In this document: piece after piece, positions 58,930-64,000 of the stretch
Position numbering within the stretch: the first letter of the stretch is position 1
Layout: each line of letters opens with the position of its first letter
Source of the DNA: Portulaca oleracea
Taxonomy: Eukaryota > Streptophyta > Magnoliopsida > Caryophyllales > Portulacaceae
DNA length: 64,000 nt
Direction: 5' to 3'
Assembly: GCA_029582165.1 (NCBI GenBank)
Contig: CM055868.1
Location: 22,083,891-22,147,890 of the forward strand
Translations under genes and position numbers: made by a program
The notes under the pieces: model-generated
Seen by the model: the letters and a program-made list of their open reading frames with translations, nothing else
Told to the model about the DNA's origin: nothing
Databases searched by the model: none

Positions 58930-59626
58930 TGATTGAGGATGAAATTCAAGCTGGTTGGGGGCTTGCACTGGGACTTGGTTCAGGAATTTCCTCCATCGCA
59001 GAATTCACCGATTTAGCTGACGACCCAATTTCCAAAACCTCCTCAAAACGACCACCGCTTTCCATCTTGACAGACGCATTCCCCGCCGAATGAAACGACG
59101 AAACCGTGGACATGGCATCCAGGTCATGTCCGACCTTCCCTTACGTCCGATCATCATCCAACGACTCAGCCTCATAATCCACCTCAAGAACATCGACCAT
59201 TCAGAGCACCCAATCCTGCGTAGCCGATCTAGATGGCACATCATAGGTCACCGAGTTCATCCATGGCGGGATCCCGGAGTTCGCCCGGAGGAAGTTTCCC
59301 GGCCGGTGCGGGCACGACCCATGACCGCTGAGGGGCTCCCATTCGACGGACGGGTCGGATCGGGTCTGAGGGGACGCATGGAGGACTTTCCGGCCGATCA
59401 TTCCTAGCAGGAAGGGGTCGTCGCTGGCGGAGAGGTACTTCCATGTTTGGCAATTCTTCAAGCGGATGATGTTGGGCTTGCCGTCGACGGGCTCCACCGC
59501 CCACCGTGCCACCTAGGAGGAGCCGTGCCGGATCTGCTTGACGGACTCTTCGTCCTCGGAGGCGGTCAGGAACTTGTTGTGTTGGCTGCGGAGGCGGACC
59601 ACCTTGGCTCGCTGGAAGAACTCCAT
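58930..59626 (-). pseudogene. Captured DUF569 (actin-cross-linking-like) host gene fragment
   Basis: Start ATG at 59626-59624 with MEFFQRAKVVRLRSQHNKFL and TASEDEESV, then WAVEPVDGKPNIIRLK, FLLGM, SDPSVEWEPL, NFLRANSGIPPWMNSVT and ATQDWVL. These are the conserved blocks of plant DUF569 proteins (predicted beta-trefoil, fascin-like fold), whose function is not settled. In-frame stops occur at codon 38 (59513-59515) and at 59201-59203 (TGA where Trp is expected); the segment between GHG and NFLRAN looks scrambled. A linker-like tail continues to about 58940. It is GC-rich compared with the surrounding element. It lies on the element's coding strand, between gag and the 3' LTR, as expected for a transduced gene. 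Confidence 0.8.
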
Positions 59627-59864
59627 TGATTTCTGGGTTTTGTAGGAGAGCTTGGTTTCTGATTTTAATTATTCACGTACAAAGTGTATCAATTCTTGGC
59701 TTGACATGCAGTCCCAATTTCATCATCTTTTTTTTTTTTTTTTCAAGTTAGCACCAACGTGTTGTAACTAACCCACACAATGATATTGTACAATTGACGT
59801 GTACAATGATTCTTTTTTTTTAATTTTTTTTATTATTTTTCTTTGCCATCTTTTTGTAGGTATC

Positions 59865-60803
59865 AAGACCCGAGTATCGCCAAGGATGACGGGCTCCGCT
59901 TTTGCGTGAGGAGTTTATTCTTGTTGGAGGTGTTGAGTCGGATAATTTTTTTTGGACCCCGGCACTGCCAAAGACAAGGGTTACGAGCTCCGCTTTTGCG
60001 TAGAGGAGCTTGTCCTTGTTGAGGTAAGGAGTCGGGAAAATTTTTTTTTTAAGACCCCAGCACTGCCAAAAACAAGGGTTGCGAGCTCCGCTTTTGTGTA
60101 GAGGAGCTTGTTCTTGTTGAGGTAAGGAGTCGGGAAAAAATTCGTTAAGACCCGGCACTGCCAAAGACAAGGGTTGCGAGCTCCGCTTTTGCGTAGAGGA
60201 GCTTGTCCTTGTTGAGGTAAGGAGTCGGAAAAATTATTTTAAGACCCCGGCACTGCCAAAGACAAGGGTTGCGAGCTCCGCTTTTGCATAGAGGAGCTTG
60301 TCCTTGTTGAGGTAAGGAGTCGGGAAAATTTTTTTAAGACCCCGGCACTGCCAAAGACAAGGGTTGCGAGCCCCACTTTTGCGTTGAGGAGCTTGTCCTT
60401 GTTGAGGTAAGGAGTCGGAATTTTTTTTTTTAAGACCCCGGCACTGCCAAAGACAAGGGTTACGAGCTCGGCTTTTGCATAGAGGAGCTTGTCCTTGTTG
60501 GAGGTAAGGAGTTGGGAAAATATTTTTTTAAGACCCCGGCACTTCCAAAGACAAGGGTTACGAGCTCCGTTTTTGCATAGAGGAGCTTGTCCTTGTTGAG
60601 GTAAGGAGTCGGGAAAAATTTTTTAAGACCCCGGCACTGCCAAAGACAAGGATTACGAGCTCCGTTTTTGCATAGAGGAGCTCGTCCTTGTTGAGGTAAG
60701 GAGTCGGGAAAATTTTTTTAAGACCCCGGCACTGCCAAAGACAAGGGTTACAAGCTCCGTTTTTGCATAGAGGAGCTCGTCCTTGTTGAGGTAAAGAGTC
60801 GGG
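59865..60803. repeat. Ten tandem copies of a 95-bp unit
   Basis: Units begin AAGACCCCGGCACTGCC at about 59865, 59953, 60050, 60147, 60240, 60336, 60432, 60530, 60624 and 60720. Each has the inverted repeat ACAAGG...GAGCTCC...GGAGCTT..CCTTGT and ends in GTAAGGAGTCGGG plus a variable T run. The first unit is the most diverged. The array lies between gag and the captured gene. Confidence 0.92.
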
Positions 60804-61009
60804 TTACCCGGCGCATGCCAGAATGACTAACTCCTCTGAGAGTCCACAAACTTTTTTTTCTCCTTTTTTATTTTTTTTGCAGGTTTGTGAGGCTACACAA
60901 TGTACGTTTCTTGTACATCTAGACGCCGAAAGATGGACCTGACTTGCACATGTTGGCACTACACTCATATAAATGAATGACTTAGGAGTTTATGAGATAT
61001 ATGACTTGA

Positions 61010-61540
61010 GAGTCCACGTACTTGATGACCTAAGAGTCTGGGATTTAGCTAACTTGAGAGCGTGCGTTCTTGGTCAATCGTGACTTAGAAGTCTTTTGAC
61101 ACAAGTGTTGTAGCGACTTGAAAGTCTTTGATAGCGACTTGATAGTCTTTGATAATGACTTGAGAGTCTTTGATTACAACTTGAAAGTCGGTTCATGATG
61201 ACTTGTGCGTCTTTTTCTTGTGATGACTTGGAAGTTTGTTGATGCTGACTTGAGAGTCTTTTGGTGATGACTTGAGAGTCTTTGGTCATTTGATAGACTT
61301 GAGAGTCTTTTGGTGATGACTTGAAAGTCTCTTTGATGATGACTTGAAAGTCTTTTTTTTTTCATGATGACGTGAGAGTCTTTTAATGATGACTTGAAAG
61401 TCTTTGGTCATTTGATAGACTTGTGAATCTTGTGCTTCAACTTGGGAGTCTCTTGATTAGGCTGACTTGGGAGTCATTAGTGGTGACTTGGAAGTCTATG
61501 ACAAACGATCACTTGAAGTTTTTTTTATTTTTTATTTAAG
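61010..61540. repeat. Short-period array of GACTTGNNAGTC motifs
   Basis: About 20 copies of GACTTG(A/G)(A/G)AGTC(TTT) at 20-30 base spacing. The 12-mer is itself an imperfect palindrome. The same motif is repeated in the element's LTRs. Confidence 0.88.
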
Positions 61541-61632
61541 TCCCCTTTTTTTCTAGGTGATTGCTCTTTGCCCCCTAGGGTGTCCGTTCTCCTTGCGCGC
61601 GTCGCATCTAGTCAGACTCGTCAGTGTCTTCT

Positions 61633-62949
61633 TCATAGTGCGATTTTCCCTTCTTTCACTAGCTGCATGACTTTCTCTTTGAATGCCCTACATTTCTCTA
61701 GTGGGTGGCTGACAATCCTGTGGTACTTGCAATACTTAGGATTGCTCACTCTTCCTACTTCTTCAAGGCGCTTCGGCTCAGGGAGTTCTATGAGTCCCTT
61801 CTCAAAGAGTTTGTCCAACATTTCTGGTGCATCAGAGTCAGAAAAACAATAGTCATCTTCAATCATAGGGTCTCTTCTTGGCATGTCTTCATAAGCAGTT
61901 GTGGACACACTATTGTTAGAGTGTTTTCCATGGTTGGCAATTGTAAACTCCATGTCATGAGCTTGTGTCACCAAGTCTTGAAAACTCTTAGGCTTGTTCA
62001 CTTGCAAGGCATAGAGTATGTTCCAATCCATTCCTCGAGCGCACATGTCGACCGCAGAGGTTTCTAACAGACGATCCTTGCACATTAGGGAAAGAGCACG
62101 CCAACGGTTGATGTAGTCAACTACTGGCTCGTCATCCCATTGTTTGACATTAGTCAACTCTGTCATGCTAACGACACGACTTGTGCTGTAGAAACGATTT
62201 AGAAACTCCTCCTCCATTTGCCCCCAACTATCGATAGACCCAGATGCAAGGTTGGTATACCATTCAAACGCGGTTCCTTTTAAGGAGCGCACAAATTGCT
62301 TGACTAAGAGATCTCCGTTCGTGCCAGCATTGTTGCATGTCTCAACAAAGTGTGCGACATGCTGCTTTGGGTTACCATGTCCATCGAATTGATGAAATTT
62401 GGGAGGTTGGTAATCATGTGGCATACGAAGAGTGCTTATTCTCTTAGTGTATGGCCTAGTGTACCTGTGAGTTCTTTGTGAAGCTTCTCCTAATTGGTCC
62501 GTGAGTGCCTTCGCGATCAAATTTTGGACTTGTTCTGCAGTCATTGAGCTTGTCGTTGATAATGGCTTGTGGCCCTTCTTAGACATGTCATTTTCAGCCT
62601 CACTTTCACTAGATTCATTTTCTCCCTCTGCGTCTGAATATTTATTGAGGGACTTTGCTGGTTGTTGCTTTAACTTCTTCTCCAACTTAGCAATCTTTTT
62701 ATCTTGACGCTTGATTTGCGCGTCCTTCTCTTCGCTATCTTGAGTAAGCTTCTGTAACGTGGCTTTTATGTTAGCCATTTCTTCTTCTATAGTCACAACT
62801 CCTGTAACCATAACTGACATAGTAACAAGATCATATGACCTTGTTTTACTTCGAACTTCCCTCACCATGCCAATGGCCTCGTGTTTCATCTTCACATTTG
62901 TTGCAAGCTCTTCCTTAGGAGATTGATTGGTTGAAGCCTTTGTAGCCAT
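61633..62949 (-). CDS. Gag protein of the gag-only retroelement, intact frame
   Basis: 438 codons without interruption. Residues about 55-95 form a coiled coil (EEEMANIKATLQKLTQDSEE and onward), then an acidic Ser-rich stretch. The Retrotrans_gag capsid core spans about 185-290 (PKFHQFDGHGNPKQHV, FVRSLKGTAFEWYTNL, NRFYSTSRVVSMTEL). Near the end a Cys/His block (KYCKYHRIVSHPLEKC) sits where Tat/Athila-type gypsy Gag proteins have it. It stops after EGKIAL, with no protease or RT downstream. It likely forms particles that would need enzymes from another element. That this frame stayed open while no pol exists suggests selection or youth. Confidence 0.9.
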   Translation of the reverse strand: MATKASTNQSPKEELATNVKMKHEAIGMVREVRSKTRSYDLVTMSVMVTGVVTIEEEMANIKATLQKLTQDSEEKDAQIKRQDKKIAKLEKKLKQQPAKSLNKYSDAEGENESSESEAENDMSKKGHKPLSTTSSMTAEQVQNLIAKALTDQLGEASQRTHRYTRPYTKRISTLRMPHDYQPPKFHQFDGHGNPKQHVAHFVETCNNAGTNGDLLVKQFVRSLKGTAFEWYTNLASGSIDSWGQMEEEFLNRFYSTSRVVSMTELTNVKQWDDEPVVDYINRWRALSLMCKDRLLETSAVDMCARGMDWNILYALQVNKPKSFQDLVTQAHDMEFTIANHGKHSNNSVSTTAYEDMPRRDPMIEDDYCFSDSDAPEMLDKLFEKGLIELPEPKRLEEVGRVSNPKYCKYHRIVSHPLEKCRAFKEKVMQLVKEGKIAL

Positions 62950-63014
62950 ATATTATTCGTGGAGATGTTCTTGAAAGTCTTGATTTTAGAGATCGAGATG
63001 AGAGGTAGAGATTG

Positions 63015-63032
63015 TCCCACCGAGCGTGCCAA
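63015..63032 (-). promoter_or_regulatory. Putative primer binding site
   Basis: On the minus strand TGGCACGCTCGGTGGGAC follows the 5' LTR by four bases. The position is right for a tRNA primer site; the matching tRNA was not identified. Confidence 0.7.
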
Positions 63033-63036
63033 AATT

Positions 63037-63700
63037 TGTAACAACAAATTTTCGAGTCTAAAATAAATAAAGACAAGAAAATAATGGACAAATATAATTT
63101 GTATTGATTTCAAAGAATTTGGGTACAATCTCTATAATATTTGTTACAAGATGAACAAATAAAAATATTCCTCTGATTCGATCTCTGTAGTCTTCTTGAA
63201 GGAGGGCCGATGCGGCTTGAATCTCGATCAAGTTTGTGTTGAATCTCTAGAATGAACGACACATAATGTAGTGTTTGTTGTTTAATTCTAGAGAGAGTCT
63301 TCTTGAGAGTTGTTTTTTTTCTCCCCTCCAATGAGAAGAGGTTGAGTCCTATTTATAGGGAAATGACTTGATCTCTCTCTTGAGCTTATGACTTGATAGT
63401 CTTTGTGGGCCGTTGTCCAGGCCTTAGGTCTGAATTGATTTGGCAGTCCATTTGATTTTGACTTGACAGTCTTTGTGGGCCGTTGTCCGGGCCTTAGGTT
63501 TGGGTTGACTTGACAGTCCATTTGACTTTGACTAGGTAGTCGATTTGACCTTGACTTAGCAGTCGTTCGAGCTTTGACTTGATAGTCAACTTGAACCAAT
63601 TTTAGTTAAATAAATTAAATTAATTCATTTGGACCAACCAAAATAATCAACTTAATTTATTTTATAATTTGACACTATTTTGATTTTTTTAGTATCTACA
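63037..63700 (-). repeat. 5' LTR of the gag-only element
   Basis: 664 bp, same length as the partner LTR with only scattered substitutions; followed by TGCAT. Confidence 0.93.
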
Positions 63701-63705
63701 TGCAT

Positions 63706-64000
63706 CAATATAGGGTTTTTTGCTTTTTGGACCCCGAACTTTAGGGGTATTTATTTTCTGGACTCCCATATTTCAAAGTTTATATTTTGGACCATATATT
63801 TTGTGGACCCAAAAAATGTGGCCCAAAGTTATGTTTGACTTCGGCGATGACCTAATTGTTGCCTAAACTTCCCGATATGGCCTTTTATCATTTTTTCCTT
63901 CTTTTGACTGTTGTTTTGATTGACCAGACTTTGACAGCTAAGGGTGTCTAAAATTTATGGGTAAAAAACAGTAGGTAAAAGTTAAATTTTGCAACTTTTG
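63706..64000. other. Non-coding end of the window
   Basis: T-rich stretch with repeated TTTTGGACC-type phrases (63737, 63787); no gene recognised. Confidence 0.5.

Larger units (their letters stand above)
54182..63700 (-). mobile_element. Gag-only LTR retroelement carrying a captured host gene
   Basis: Two 664-bp LTRs (54182-54845, 63037-63700) are flanked by the duplication TGCAT (54177-54181, 63701-63705). On the minus strand: 5' LTR, primer site (about 63015-63032), gag, two tandem arrays, a DUF569 gene fragment, an unrelated 3.5-kb solo LTR, a purine tract, 3' LTR. No protease, RT or integrase is present. Without the solo LTR the element is about 6 kb. It resembles the plant class of terminal-repeat elements that encode only Gag. 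The near identity of the LTRs suggests a fairly recent insertion. Confidence 0.93.

Noticed and set aside
60837..60890. T runs as terminators
   Set aside because: They are part of AT-rich retroelement DNA; polymerase II genes do not end this way.
1..64000. CRISPR arrays, bacterial operons or a phage system
   Set aside because: All coding evidence is plant host or plant transposon; the tandem arrays lack the repeat-spacer form.

Overview
This window is plant nuclear DNA, most likely from a dicot. The evidence is one spliced host gene for a rhomboid-like protein of plant type, plus densely nested plant transposable elements: an L1-type LINE, Ty3/gypsy chromoviruses, a Ty1/copia derivative, a Helitron, MITEs and SINE-like repeats. 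There is no operon structure, and no rRNA or tRNA gene was recognised. The species cannot be named from sequence alone.

Layout. 1-3754: 3' part of a degraded L1-type LINE. 3827-10081: a young minus-strand Ty3/gypsy element (target duplication TATAT) that landed in the centre of a hairpin. 10087-15540: mostly non-coding, with a 384-bp Mutator-like foldback MITE (11899-12282) and a 174-bp tandem duplication. 15593-33075: an old Helitron encoding Rep and helicase, broken into three parts. The first break (16172-18411) is an LTR-like insertion. The second (18902-30394) is a gag-only copia element, itself invaded by a gypsy element (20003-26516) and by another LTR (29117-30394).

33167-36830, directly behind the truncated Helitron helicase: fragments of three host genes in one orientation, with introns kept. 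They are peroxisomal 3-ketoacyl-CoA thiolase, a SCY1-like (SCYL2) pseudokinase fragment embedded inside a thiolase exon, and a flavin-dependent monooxygenase fragment. This looks like multi-gene capture by a Helitron.

37826-50318 (minus): the only apparently intact host gene, RBL14-like, with exons at 50109-50318 and 38599-37826. Its 11.5-kb intron holds a decayed chromodomain-type gypsy element (40056 to about 47151, carrying a hAT-like MITE and a solo LTR), another MITE and a second solo LTR.

50700-53600: AT-rich DNA with SINE-like repeats, microsatellites and a segmental duplication. 54182-63700: a gag-only LTR element (target duplication TGCAT) with two tandem arrays and a captured DUF569-family host gene fragment, split by a 3.5-kb solo LTR (55138-58664).

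Overall the window is a record of serial nesting in which one host gene survives and at least four host genes exist only as transposon-associated fragments.
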